A stretch of 47,097 nt of DNA from Bryobacterales bacterium (lineage in GTDB: Bacteria; Acidobacteriota; Terriglobia; Bryobacterales; Bryobacteraceae). Below the pieces are notes generated by a model. That model was not told the origin of the DNA and did no database searches. It saw nothing but the letters and a program-made list of their open reading frames with translations. The DNA lies in NCBI GenBank assembly GCA_947446025.1, contig CANFEY010000037.1, positions 1-47,097 of the forward strand, in the 5' to 3' direction. Made by a program: the position numbers and the translations under genes. Below are positions 7,914-16,637 of this stretch, one piece after another. Position 1 is the first letter of the stretch, and every line of letters begins with the position of its first letter.

Positions 7914-9025
7914 GATTTCCACTGAACCAGGCCGCCAACATGGCCACCTACATCGCCAAGAACAAGCTGCGCCCGAAGCCGGAGTGGCAGCAGAACCTGG
8001 CTGCAGTTGAGGACGCGAAGAATCCGTTCCGCATCGTCCACACCCAGATTCCGTCCGCCGGTGCCGCGCGCAAGCCGCATCCGATGATCCACAAGCGCTT
8101 CCCGTTGGTCATGATGCTGGAGCCGTTGCACGCCTGCAATCTCACCTGCACGGGCTGTGGGCGCATTCGCGAGTACGAGACCTCCATCAGCAGCCGCTTG
8201 ACGCTGGACCAATGCCTGGTGGCGGTGGATGAGTGCGGCGCTCCGATGGTCTCCATCTGCGGCGGCGAGCCGTTCCTGTATCCTGAACTCCCGCAGTTGG
8301 TCAGCGAAATCCTGAAGCGCGGCCGCTATATTCAGCTGTGCACCAACGGCATGTTCCTGAACAAGAAACTGGACGCGTATACGCCTGATCCGGGTTTGGT
8401 GTTCAACGTCCACTTGGATGGCCTGGAAAAGAGCCACGACCTCGCGGTGGAGCGCGAGGGTGTATTCAAAACTGCCATCGAAGGCATTAAGTACGCGAAG
8501 TCCAAGGGCTTCCGCGTGTTCACCAACACCACGGTGTATCGCGAGACGGACATGAACGAGATCTGGCAGATGTTTGAGTTACTGGAAACGCTGGGCGTCG
8601 ATGGGCACACCGTTTCGCCAGCCTACGGGTATTCGTCGGTGAATGATCAGGAGCTGTTCATGACGCGTGAAGACGTGCATGAGAAGTTCAAGGACATTGA
8701 GAAGTTCAGCAAGCGTTTCCCGCTGGTTTCTTCGCCCGTGTATCAGGAATTCTTGAAGGGTGAACGGGAGTTGCCGTGCACGGCGTGGGGCAATCCGACG
8801 TACAACGTGAAGGGCTGGAAAGGCCCGTGCTACTTGATCACGGACGGGCATTACGAGACCTTCGGGGATCTGATGACGAAGACGCCTTGGGAGAATTACG
8901 GGCACGGTAACGATCCGCGCTGCGAATCGTGCATGGTGCATTGCGGTTATGAGCCGAGCGCGGCGTACGGCATCAATGCGAAGTTCAGTGATTCGTTCAA
9001 GACGCTGAGCTGGCTCATCAGCTAA
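7910..9025 (+). CDS. hpnH: Adenosyl-hopene transferase, radical SAM
   Basis: HpnH joins a 5'-deoxyadenosyl radical to diploptene, forming adenosylhopane, the first step of hopanoid side-chain growth. The radical-SAM motif C-x3-C-x2-C is Cys76, Cys80 and Cys83 (H-A-C-N-L-T-C-T-G-C-G). The glycine-rich S-I-C-G-G-E-P-F and the C-terminal cysteine cluster (C-E-S-C-M-V-H-C) also fit. The start at 7910 (ATGA overlap with shc) gives the typical M-R-F-P-L-N-Q opening. Between that opening and the cysteine motif there is an extra segment of about 40 residues, compared with the proteobacterial form I recall. Confidence 0.95.
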   Translation: MRFPLNQAANMATYIAKNKLRPKPEWQQNLAAVEDAKNPFRIVHTQIPSAGAARKPHPMIHKRFPLVMMLEPLHACNLTCTGCGRIREYETSISSRLTLDQCLVAVDECGAPMVSICGGEPFLYPELPQLVSEILKRGRYIQLCTNGMFLNKKLDAYTPDPGLVFNVHLDGLEKSHDLAVEREGVFKTAIEGIKYAKSKGFRVFTNTTVYRETDMNEIWQMFELLETLGVDGHTVSPAYGYSSVNDQELFMTREDVHEKFKDIEKFSKRFPLVSSPVYQEFLKGERELPCTAWGNPTYNVKGWKGPCYLITDGHYETFGDLMTKTPWENYGHGNDPRCESCMVHCGYEPSAAYGINAKFSDSFKTLSWLIS

Positions 9026-9027
9026 GC

Positions 9028-10005
9028 GTGAAACCGGCACTGGTCACCGGCGCGACCGGGTTCGTAGGATGGCATGTGGCGCGCGCCTTACTCGACCGGG
9101 GGCAAGCCGTGCGGGTGTTGGCGCGCAACCCTTCGGCGCTGCGCGAACTCGAAGGCGGCGAGGCGGTCCAAGGTGATTTGCGCGACCCTGCTTCGCTACA
9201 GCGCGCCGTGGCGGGCTGTTCCACGGTCTATCACGTTGCTGCAGACTACCGCCTGTGGACCAGCGATCCGCAGGAGATGCATCGCTCTAACGTGGATGGC
9301 ACACGGGCGATGCTGGACGGCGCCCGGCGGGCGGGAGTCGAGCGCTTCGTCTACACCTCCACCGTAGGCTGCATCGCGTTCCCCGAGGGCAGCATTGGCG
9401 ATGAGAGTATGGTGGCGCAGCCCGCCGACATGCAGGGGCCTTACAAGCAATCGAAGCTGCTGGCTGAGCACGTAGCGCTGGAGTTCGCGCGCGAAGGCTT
9501 CCCGGTGGTGATCGTGAACCCAACTGCGCCGGTCGGCGACCACGACTTCAAACCCACGCCGACGGGAAAAGTCATCGTCGACTTTGTGCGCGGGGCAATG
9601 CCGGCATATCTCGACACGGGACTCAACGTGGTTGACGTGCGCGACGTCGCGCTGGGGCACCTGGCGGCGTGTGAGAGAGGCCGGGTAGGCGAGCGCTACA
9701 TTCTGGGCGCGGAGAACATGACGCTTCGGCAGATCTTTGAAGCGTTGTCGCCCATCGCCGGCCGCAAGCCGCCTTCTGTGCAGATTCCCTACGCTGTAGC
9801 TTATGCAGCGGGCGTTGTTTCGACGGCCTGGGCGAATCTGACGGGGCAAGAGCCGCGCGCGCCGCTGGACGGCGTAAAGATGGCGCGGAAGAAGATGTGG
9901 GTGCGGCATGAGAAGGCGGCTCGGGAGTTGGGGTATGCTCCAGGTCCGGCGGCGGGGGCGTTGGCTCGGGCGGTGGAGTGGTTTCGGGCGAATGGGCACT
10001 GCTGA
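9028..10005 (+). CDS. hpnA: Hopanoid-associated sugar epimerase (extended SDR)
   Basis: A 325-residue NAD(P)-dependent extended short-chain dehydrogenase of the hopanoid-associated HpnA type. The dinucleotide motif is T-G-A-T-G-F-V-G (residues 7-14), with A-A-D-Y-R-L-W in the family position, and the catalytic Y-x3-K is in G-P-Y-K-Q-S-K. Its exact reaction in hopanoid synthesis is not established. The start is GTG at 9028, two bases after the hpnH stop. It is followed by a 113-bp gap, the largest inside the operon. Confidence 0.9.
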   Translation: MKPALVTGATGFVGWHVARALLDRGQAVRVLARNPSALRELEGGEAVQGDLRDPASLQRAVAGCSTVYHVAADYRLWTSDPQEMHRSNVDGTRAMLDGARRAGVERFVYTSTVGCIAFPEGSIGDESMVAQPADMQGPYKQSKLLAEHVALEFAREGFPVVIVNPTAPVGDHDFKPTPTGKVIVDFVRGAMPAYLDTGLNVVDVRDVALGHLAACERGRVGERYILGAENMTLRQIFEALSPIAGRKPPSVQIPYAVAYAAGVVSTAWANLTGQEPRAPLDGVKMARKKMWVRHEKAARELGYAPGPAAGALARAVEWFRANGHC

Positions 10006-10118
10006 GGCTAGCTGCAATTCTTTGCGGCCCCTCCCTCACGGAAGGGGCTAGCCGGGGTGCGCGGAAAGAGTGCGCGGAAAGGATTTGGCCCTGCGTGAGT
10101 CTGGGGCCTCAATGAGTC
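10006..10118 (+). repeat. Intra-operon gap with hairpin and a 13-bp tandem repeat
   Basis: The largest gap of the hopanoid operon. It contains a GC-rich hairpin (GCCCCT at 10027-10032 pairing with AGGGGC at 10043-10048, nested within GCTAGC arms) and two copies of GTGCGCGGAAAG at 10057-10068 and 10070-10081, period 13. It may act as an attenuator, processing site or operator between hpnA and hpnG. Confidence 0.5.
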
Positions 10119-10757
10119 ATGTTCGACACTATCCTAATTGTGGCCGCCGAGGCTCGCGAGTTTGCAGGGCTGCTCAAGCGGGTTGGCCCGGGTACACCGT
10201 TGCGGGTCCCTGATATAGTCTTTGCGCGAGAGATCGTGCTGCGGGGCCAACGAGCCATCCTGGTCGCGAATGGGCCCGGACCGCGCCTGGTGAACCAAAT
10301 GCTGTCTTCGCCCGTAATCCAAGAGTGGAACGTGACGGAGGTCATCAGCACGGGATTCGGCGGAGCCCTCGACCCTTCGCTCGCGATTGGTGATATCGTC
10401 GTAGCAACGGGTGAAATCTGGTCTGAAGACCGCGTCGCGGTCCGTGCAGAGGATAAGCGGCGGCTGCGGGAGAAGACCGGAGCACGAGTGGTGGAAATGG
10501 AGTTCGCGGCTGTGCAGGCCAAGGCTCACGAGTGGGGTGTTCCGTGCCGCGCGGTGCGCGTGGTTTCGGACACGGCCGGAGAAGACTTACCATTGGATTT
10601 GAATCTGTATCGCGATGCGGAGGGCCGTTTTCAATTGACCCGCATCGCCGTCGCTGGACTCTTGCGGCCATTCACGGTTCTCCCCAGGCTGATGCAGCTG
10701 GACCGCAATAGCCGGCTGGCTTCGGAAAAGTTAGGAGAGTTTTTTGTCAACAGCTAG
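10119..10757 (+). CDS. hpnG: Adenosylhopane nucleosidase (phosphorylase superfamily)
   Basis: HpnG releases adenine from adenosylhopane, giving ribosylhopane. The protein is 212 residues and resembles MTA/SAH nucleosidases: a conserved glycine-rich S-T-G-F-G-G-A-L strand, the substrate segment V-V-E-M-E-F-A-A-V (around residue 125-133), and the catalytic S-D-T in V-R-V-V-S-D-T-A. Context within the hopanoid operon makes HpnG more likely than a general nucleosidase. The ATG at 10119 is preceded by an out-of-frame ATG at 10112. The end overlaps the next gene by 14 bases if that starts at TTG 10744. Confidence 0.9.
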   Translation: MFDTILIVAAEAREFAGLLKRVGPGTPLRVPDIVFAREIVLRGQRAILVANGPGPRLVNQMLSSPVIQEWNVTEVISTGFGGALDPSLAIGDIVVATGEIWSEDRVAVRAEDKRRLREKTGARVVEMEFAAVQAKAHEWGVPCRAVRVVSDTAGEDLPLDLNLYRDAEGRFQLTRIAVAGLLRPFTVLPRLMQLDRNSRLASEKLGEFFVNS

Positions 10758-11810
10758 TGTGATGTCCGCGGCCGTGTACCGCGGCTCTGGAGTGATCGGA
10801 GTGGAACAGGTGCCTGTGCCGGAATTGGGCGCGGGAGAAATTTTGATCCGCGTGGAGGCGTGCGGCATTTGCCCCACGGATCTTAAGAAGATCGCGTACG
10901 ATCTGCTGCCTCCGCCGCGCATCTACGGGCATGAAACAGCCGGAGTAGTTGCAGCGGTGGGTTCGCGCGTCACCAAGTACGAACAGGGCGACCGCGTCAT
11001 CGTGTTCCACCACATCCCTTGCCGCGCGTGCTTTTACTGTGAGCACAAGCTGTATGCGCAGTGTGCGGTCTACAAGAAAGTCGGCGTGACGGCGGGCTTT
11101 GAACCCGCGGGCGGGGGCTTTGCGCAGTATGTGCGCGTGATGGACTGGATCGTGGAAGGCGGCGTGGAGAAAATTCCGGACGGCGTATCCTTCGAACAGG
11201 CCAGCTTTGTGGAACCCGTGAACACCTGCCTCAAGGGAATGCGCGCCGTGGCTCCGCGGCCGGGCGAGGTGTGCGCGGTACTGGGTCAGGGGCCGATCGG
11301 TCTGATCTTCACCATGATGGGCAAGCGCGAACGGCTGCGCGTAGTGGCGACGGACCCATGCAAACGCGGCGCGAGCTGGCGCTACGCTTCGGCGCGGAGG
11401 CGGCTTTCGACCCGCGCGATGACGGCTTCGTGCAACACGTTGGCAACATCACCGAGGGCCGGGGGGCTGATCTGGTACTCGTCGCGGCGTCGGCCAAGGG
11501 GATTGTCGAGCAAGCCGTGGCCTGCTCCCGCCCTGGTGCCCGCATCTTGCTCTTCGCTCAAACCTCGCATCAGGAGCGCATCGAGGTCTCCGGCGCGGAC
11601 ATTTGCATGGGCGAAAGGACCCTACTCGGGTCGTACAGCTCAGACGTGGATATCCAGAAAGAGTCGGCGGATCTTGTATTTAGCGGCGACTTGCCGGTGG
11701 CCGATCTGATCACCCACCGCTACCCGCTGGGAGAAATCCAGAAAGGCATAGACCGCGCTTCGCACCCAGATGAGGTATCTTTAAAGATAGTGGTTTTGCC
11801 CCAACAATGA
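10744..11810 (+). pseudogene. Zinc-dependent MDR alcohol dehydrogenase, frameshifted
   Basis: A medium-chain zinc alcohol dehydrogenase split over two frames. The first frame carries the GroES-like domain: Cys43 (G-I-C-P-T-D), His63-Glu64, structural-zinc cysteines 93, 96, 99 and 107, then the Rossmann start G-Q-G-P-I-G. At about 11362-11371 homology jumps to another frame, which continues R-R-E-L-A-L-R-F-G-A-E-A and runs to the stop at 11810. One missing C in the run AAACGCGGCGC would explain it; the intact protein would be about 355 residues. The TTG at 10744 has TAGGAG six bases upstream; ATG 10762 is the alternative. Both halves look well conserved, so a sequencing error or very recent lesion is plausible. 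Confidence 0.8.
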
Positions 11811-12859
11811 ACCTCGCGATGCAGCAGATGGCAGCCGCCGTTTTATACGGCAAAGAAGAGTTGCGCATCGAATCCGTTGCCGTACCAAAGATCTCCGCGG
11901 GGGACCTGCTTGTGCGCGTCCGCGCCGCCTTAACGTGCGGTACTGACGTGAAAGTGTTTCGCCGGGGCTACCATGCGCGCATGATCCGTCCGCCGGCGCT
12001 GTTCGGGCACGAGCTGTCGGGTGACATCGTGGAAGTGGGCGCGGGGGTCAAGCGATTCCAGGTAGGCATGCGCGTAGTGGCCGCGAATTCGGCTCCGTGC
12101 AGTAAGTGCTTTTATTGCAATCGCGGGCAGGAAAACCTGTGCGAAGATCTGCTGTTCAACAATGGCGCGTATGCTGAGTACATCCGCATTCCGGCGCGGA
12201 TCGTGGAAAAGAACACGCACGAAATTCCGGCGCACGTGAGCTATCAGGACGCGGCGTTGGTGGAGCCTTTGGCCTGCGTGATGCGCGGCTTGGAAGAGAC
12301 CGGCGTGCGTCCGGGCGATACGATCGCGGTGATCGGTCTGGGACCCATCGGCATGATGTTTGTGCGCATGGCGAAGACTGTGTATCAGGCTCGCGTGATC
12401 GCGATCGGACGGCGGCAATCGCAACTGGACCGCGCGGCTCGCATGGGCGCGGATGAGTTGATCCTGAACGACGAAGGTGCGGATGTCATCACCCCTGTTC
12501 GCAGGCTCACGGGCGGGCGCGGCGCGGATGTGGTGATCGAAGCCGTGGGTTTGCCGGAAGTCTGGCAACTGGCGATGAAGCTTCTGCGGCGCGGCGGCGT
12601 GGTCAATTTCTTTGGCGGATGCCCGGAAGGCACGGAAGTCCCCGTGGATACCGGGAACCTGCATTATTCCGAACTGACGTTACAAGCCAGTTTCCATCAC
12701 ACTCCGGCGCTGATCCTCAAGGCTCTCACCGCGGTGAGTGAAGGCTACATCACGGCCAAGGACTTTGTGAACCGCGTGGAGCCGCTCAGTAATCTGCTCG
12801 ACGTGATGCAGCACCTCATGAGCCACAACGGCCACATGAAAACCGCGATCATTCCCTAG
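11807..12859 (+). CDS. Zinc-dependent MDR alcohol dehydrogenase in hopanoid operon
   Basis: A 350-residue medium-chain dehydrogenase, paralogous to the preceding gene. Catalytic zinc ligands appear as Cys44 (L-T-C-G-T-D), His68-Glu69 and Glu153; structural zinc cysteines are 98, 101, 104 and 112. The NAD(P) site is G-L-G-P-I-G at 177-182. It overlaps the previous gene with ATGA and ends six bases before hpnC. It would oxidise an alcohol or reduce an aldehyde. Its position just after hpnG suggests it works on the ribose-derived side chain of hopanoids, for example reducing the open form of ribosylhopane; this is inference only. Sorbitol- or threonine-dehydrogenase-like activity is an alternative. 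Confidence 0.88.
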   Translation: MNLAMQQMAAAVLYGKEELRIESVAVPKISAGDLLVRVRAALTCGTDVKVFRRGYHARMIRPPALFGHELSGDIVEVGAGVKRFQVGMRVVAANSAPCSKCFYCNRGQENLCEDLLFNNGAYAEYIRIPARIVEKNTHEIPAHVSYQDAALVEPLACVMRGLEETGVRPGDTIAVIGLGPIGMMFVRMAKTVYQARVIAIGRRQSQLDRAARMGADELILNDEGADVITPVRRLTGGRGADVVIEAVGLPEVWQLAMKLLRRGGVVNFFGGCPEGTEVPVDTGNLHYSELTLQASFHHTPALILKALTAVSEGYITAKDFVNRVEPLSNLLDVMQHLMSHNGHMKTAIIP

Positions 12860-12865
12860 CGCACC

Positions 12866-13783
12866 GTGTTTCTCCAGCCCACCGCTTTCCTGGCATCCTC
12901 AGATGCGATGGGGCGCGTGTGGACGCTCGAAGAATCGCTGGCCTACACACGCTGGCTTGCGACGCACCATTACGAAAATTTCCAAGTGGTCAGCTTTTTG
13001 CTGCCCAAGCGGCTACATCAGGACTTCTACAACGTCTACGCCTTCTGCCGCTGGGCTGACGATCTGGCCGACGAAGTCGGAGACACTGCGGAGAGCCTGC
13101 GCCTGCTCGCATGGTGGCGCGGCGAGTTGGAGGGGATGTTTGCAGGGGCTGCGCCGACGCATCCGGTGTTCGTAGCTCTGCAAGGGACAATCAAATGGTG
13201 TCAGACACCAATTTCCCCGTTCGCGGATTTGATTAGGGCGTTTGAGCAGGATCAGACCGTGGCGCGCTACCGCGACTTTGAGCACTTGTTCGGCTATTGC
13301 AAGAATTCGGCGAACCCCGTGGGCCGGTTGGTGCTGAACCTGTGCGGCTATCGCGATGAGGAGCGCTACGCCTTATCCGACGCGACGTGTACCGCGCTAC
13401 AGCTCGCGAATTTCTGGCAGGACGTTACCGTGGACCTCAAGAAAGACCGTGTGTACCTGCCGCTCAGCCTGCTGGAAGCCCACAAGTACCCCGTGGAAGC
13501 CATCTTCGAGCACCGCTTCGACGACCGCTTCCGCGCCGCCATGCGCGAGGCCGTGGAGATCGCCCGGGCGCTCTTCCTCAAAGGACTGCCCCTTGCCGAT
13601 CAGGTGGACCGGCGTCTCTCCATCGACCTGGAACTCTTCAGCCGCGGCGGCATGCGCGTGCTCGACAAGATCGAGCAGCAAGGCTACGACGTGTTGACCT
13701 CGCGCCCGTCAGTGTCGAAACTAGAGCGAGTCGGCTTGTTGCTGGGAGCCATCCGCCGCCGGGCATTTTCGCGGGCAGCATGA
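12866..13783 (+). CDS. hpnC: Squalene synthase-like HpnC
   Basis: A 305-residue trans-isoprenyl-diphosphate synthase of the squalene/phytoene synthase family. The first aspartate-rich motif is W-A-D-D-L-A-D-E (Asp65, Asp66, Asp69) and the second is F-W-Q-D-V-T-V-D-L-K-K-D-R. In the HpnCDE route, HpnC converts presqualene diphosphate to hydroxysqualene. The assignment of C rather than D follows the N-F-W-Q-D second motif and position. The GTG at 12866 gives the longest product; ATG 12908 (M-G-R-V-W-T) would fit the family start equally well. It overlaps hpnD with ATGA. Confidence 0.92.
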   Translation: MFLQPTAFLASSDAMGRVWTLEESLAYTRWLATHHYENFQVVSFLLPKRLHQDFYNVYAFCRWADDLADEVGDTAESLRLLAWWRGELEGMFAGAAPTHPVFVALQGTIKWCQTPISPFADLIRAFEQDQTVARYRDFEHLFGYCKNSANPVGRLVLNLCGYRDEERYALSDATCTALQLANFWQDVTVDLKKDRVYLPLSLLEAHKYPVEAIFEHRFDDRFRAAMREAVEIARALFLKGLPLADQVDRRLSIDLELFSRGGMRVLDKIEQQGYDVLTSRPSVSKLERVGLLLGAIRRRAFSRAA

Positions 13784-14622
13784 CGGTCGACCGGTCCTAT
13801 CAACACTGCGAACGCGTGGCCCGCTCCCAGGCCAAGAACTTCTACATCACCTTCCTGTTGCTCAGCCGCGATCAGCGCAGAGCCATGTGCGCCATCTACG
13901 CCTTCATGCGCTATTGCGACGATCTGAGCGACGATGCGGGCATTGCCGACCGCGCCTCCGCCATCGCGGCGTGGAGCAAGGACCTGGAATCTACGCTGGC
14001 CGGCGCGCCGCCCGACAACCCCGTCTGGCCGGCCTTCGCCGACGCGGTGCAGCGCTACAAAATTCCGCACCAGTATTTCCGCGACATGATCGCCGGCGTC
14101 AGCTCAGACCTGGAGCCGCGCACCATCGCAACCTTCGATGAACTCTACGGGTATTGCTACCAGGTGGCCAGCGTGGTGGGACTGACCATCGTCCACATCT
14201 TCGGCTTCGATTCACCCGAGGCGTTGAAGCTAGCCGAGAAATGCGGCATCGCTTTCCAGCTCACCAATATCCTGCGAGATGTGCGGGAGGATGCAGAGAA
14301 CGGACGGGTGTATTGGCCTTCGGAGGACCTCGCCCGCTTCGGCGTGGTGCCAGAAGACCTGCGCAAGACCGCGCTGACGCCCGCGCTCAAACGGATGCTG
14401 GCCTTCGAAGCCCAGCGGGCCCGCGCCTTTTATGATGAGTCCGCGCCACTGGTAACCATGGTCCACCTCGACAGCCAAGCGTCGCTGCGCGCGCTGATAG
14501 GGATCTACTCGCGGCTACTCGATAAGATCGTGGCTGCGGACTACGACGTCCTCTCGCAGCGAGTGCGCGTGCCCACTCCGGAGAAGCTTTGGATACTCGC
14601 GCGGTCTAAGTTCCCCAGCTAG
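13780..14622 (+). CDS. hpnD: Presqualene diphosphate synthase HpnD
   Basis: A 280-residue squalene/phytoene-synthase-family protein. The two metal-binding motifs are Y-C-D-D-L-S-D-D (Asp47, 48, 51, 52) and L-R-D-V-R-E-D (Asp167, Asp171) followed by N-G-R-V-Y-W-P. HpnD condenses two farnesyl diphosphates to presqualene diphosphate, which HpnC then uses. The ATG at 13780 overlaps the hpnC stop; the frame is open upstream through hpnC but that part is a shadow. It is the last gene of the operon; hpnE, needed to finish squalene in this route, is not seen next to it. Confidence 0.93.
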   Translation: MTVDRSYQHCERVARSQAKNFYITFLLLSRDQRRAMCAIYAFMRYCDDLSDDAGIADRASAIAAWSKDLESTLAGAPPDNPVWPAFADAVQRYKIPHQYFRDMIAGVSSDLEPRTIATFDELYGYCYQVASVVGLTIVHIFGFDSPEALKLAEKCGIAFQLTNILRDVREDAENGRVYWPSEDLARFGVVPEDLRKTALTPALKRMLAFEAQRARAFYDESAPLVTMVHLDSQASLRALIGIYSRLLDKIVAADYDVLSQRVRVPTPEKLWILARSKFPS

Positions 14623-14688
14623 AGCCTTGACCGGATGATTTGTTGGCGCGATCTCCTAGACCCGCGCGGGCTAGAAGGGGGTCCGGCA

Positions 14689-15537
14689 CTAGCGGAACAC
14701 CCAGCGCACGCCGACCATGGGGCCCCACATGGTGCTGGTGACCTTGGTCTCCAATTTCGTCGAAGTATGGAAGTGATACCCCTTGATGCCGCCGATGATC
14801 TCCACCTTGCTGATGCGGCCCACGAAGTTGGCTTCGACGTCGTAGTAGCCGCCCTTGCCGGGCAGCGTCATGCCGGAGCCGCGCGATTCGAGGCGGAAGT
14901 TGCGGGAGGCGACGTACTCCAAGCCCAGGCCGACGCCGGGATAGAACACGGACTGCTTGGGCTGAATGGGGGCCGGACTGTTCTTCGCCTCGGGGAATCC
15001 CAGCGTGGGCAGAAACTTGGTGTACTGCACTTCCCAGAAAGACTTCAGCCGCAGCTTGGCATCGAACGGGGGCACGGGGAAGCTCAAGTAATTCCACGAC
15101 GCGCGGATGTTGGTGATGCGGTACTGCGTATTGAGGCGTTCGTTGTTCGCGATGTTGGCGCCGAAGATCGCCAGTTTCGCGGGCGCGCGCACGTCGCCCG
15201 AATCGTTCACCCGCCAGTAGGCAAGCTCCAGACGGTTGAAGCCGCCGGTGGGAAAGGTCACCATCGCGCCGTCCGCGCGGAACGGCTTGCTGGGGAAGTT
15301 CAGAAATCCGGAGGTCGGGTCCGGCACAAATTTTCCAGCGCGGAACCCCGGCTGCCCCGACGTGGGACGCCAGTAATACGCGGTAACGGACAAAATGTCT
15401 TCGACGCCCTCACGGGGGGGCTTGGCCTGGGAAACGGGCGTGGGAGCGGGGGTAGGCGGTGGCGCGGGGGCCGGAGCCTGCTGCGCAGCCGCGAATGAAC
15501 ACAAAAGTAGCGAACCAATCCAAACGGTGGATTTCAA
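14689..15537 (-). CDS. Exported proline-rich outer-membrane-type protein, unknown
   Basis: I do not recognise the family. The 282-residue protein begins with a signal peptide (M-K-S-T-V-W-I-G-S-L-L-L-C-S-F-A-A-A-Q, cleavage after about residue 18), followed by a low-complexity linker of Ala and Pro (residues 20-40). The rest shows alternating hydrophobic strands and ends G-V-R-W-V-F-R, as beta-barrel proteins often do. The start codon is TTG at 15535-15537, with AGAGG upstream. It is convergent with hpnD and divergent from the AraC regulator, which may control it. An outer-membrane barrel is my best reading, without functional evidence. Confidence 0.65.
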   Translation of the reverse strand: MKSTVWIGSLLLCSFAAAQQAPAPAPPPTPAPTPVSQAKPPREGVEDILSVTAYYWRPTSGQPGFRAGKFVPDPTSGFLNFPSKPFRADGAMVTFPTGGFNRLELAYWRVNDSGDVRAPAKLAIFGANIANNERLNTQYRITNIRASWNYLSFPVPPFDAKLRLKSFWEVQYTKFLPTLGFPEAKNSPAPIQPKQSVFYPGVGLGLEYVASRNFRLESRGSGMTLPGKGGYYDVEANFVGRISKVEIIGGIKGYHFHTSTKLETKVTSTMWGPMVGVRWVFR

Positions 15538-15580
15538 ACCAGAACCTCTTTCCCTCTGCTGCTCTTACGAGGATAAGCTG

Positions 15581-15611
15581 TTGCCAGGGGTAATGACAAC
15601 GCGGGTATACT
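15581..15611 (+). promoter_or_regulatory. Candidate promoter for the AraC-type gene
   Basis: TTGCCA (15581-15586) and TATACT (15606-15611) each match the vegetative consensus at five of six positions, but the 19-base spacer is long. The -10 ends 16 bases before the ATG at 15628, implying a very short leader. Confidence 0.4.
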
Positions 15612-15627
15612 AGGCTAGACCCGACGT

Positions 15628-16635
15628 ATGTCTCCACCCGCGCTTCGAGAAAGCACCGTCGCCGCCGCGCTACTAATCGATCTGGCGCGCTATCTACAGC
15701 AGCGCGGGCTCGATCTTGGCCTGGATCGTTCGCTGCTGGAACAGCCCAGCGGGCGGGTTCGCGGCTTGGAAGCTGAGAGATGCTGGGAACGCGCGGCGCT
15801 CCTCTCAGCGGATCCCGATATCGGCCTCCACGCCGCCGAAAACTTCAACACGGGAGCACTCGACATTCTCGGCTACGTGCTGCTGAGCTCCCGTTCCGCC
15901 CGTGAAGCCCTGGGCAGACTGGCCCAGTACGCCGCTCTGCTCAATGACGGAATGCGGGTGAAGGTGACCGATGAAGGAGATCGGACGAAGTGTTGGTTCC
16001 AGGTGGTGCCGAATCTGGACAACTATCTGGATCGCGAACCCCGGCACGCCATGGAAACAATGGCCTGCGGCACGTTGGTAACGATGCGCCGCCTGACCAC
16101 GCTGCATGTACGCCCGTTGGCTGTGGCATTCCGCCATCCTCCGCCAGCCAGCACCGCCGAACACCTCCGCATCTTCGGTCCCTGTGTGACCTTCGGCCAA
16201 GCTGCTGACTTTATCGAGTTCCGGACCGTCGATCTGTCCGCAAACCTGCTCTCCGCAAACCCCATACTGCTCGAAATGTTCGATGCCCAAGCCAGGCAAC
16301 TTCTGGGTCAGCTAGGTCAGCGCGGGCGCATCAGCCAACGCGTCCTGGCGATCCTGGCCCGCCGCATCACGGTCGCGGTGCCTGCACTGGATGAGGTCGC
16401 CGTTGAACTCGCCATGAGTGAGCGATCCTTGCAACGTGAACTGCGGGCAGAGAACACAACCTATCGGCAACTGGTCGAAGACCTGAAGAAGGAGATCGCG
16501 TGCCAGCATCTTGCTCGACCGGGAGCATCGGCGTCGGAAGCCGCGTTCCTCTTGGGCTTCTCCGAACCCAGCGCCTTCACCCGGGCGTTCCGGCGTTGGA
16601 CCGGCTTCGCCCCGACCGAGTTCCAGTCGGCCTGA
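15628..16635 (+). CDS. AraC-family regulator with arabinose-binding-like N-domain
   Basis: A 335-residue transcription factor of the OruR/ArgR-like AraC group. The N-terminal ~190 residues match the Arabinose_bd (PF12625) ligand domain pattern, including G-A-L-D-I-L-G-Y-V-L-L-S-S. The C-terminal double helix-turn-helix covers about residues 235-333: A-V-E-L-A-M-S-E-R-S-L-Q-R-E-L, then the second helix pair with G-F-S-E-P-S-A-F-T-R-A-F-R-R-W-T-G. Ligand unknown. The genes on both sides encode exported proteins read on the minus strand (14689-15537, 16638-17204), which are candidates for control by it. Confidence 0.9.
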   Translation: MSPPALRESTVAAALLIDLARYLQQRGLDLGLDRSLLEQPSGRVRGLEAERCWERAALLSADPDIGLHAAENFNTGALDILGYVLLSSRSAREALGRLAQYAALLNDGMRVKVTDEGDRTKCWFQVVPNLDNYLDREPRHAMETMACGTLVTMRRLTTLHVRPLAVAFRHPPPASTAEHLRIFGPCVTFGQAADFIEFRTVDLSANLLSANPILLEMFDAQARQLLGQLGQRGRISQRVLAILARRITVAVPALDEVAVELAMSERSLQRELRAENTTYRQLVEDLKKEIACQHLARPGASASEAAFLLGFSEPSAFTRAFRRWTGFAPTEFQSA

Positions 16636-16637
16636 CG

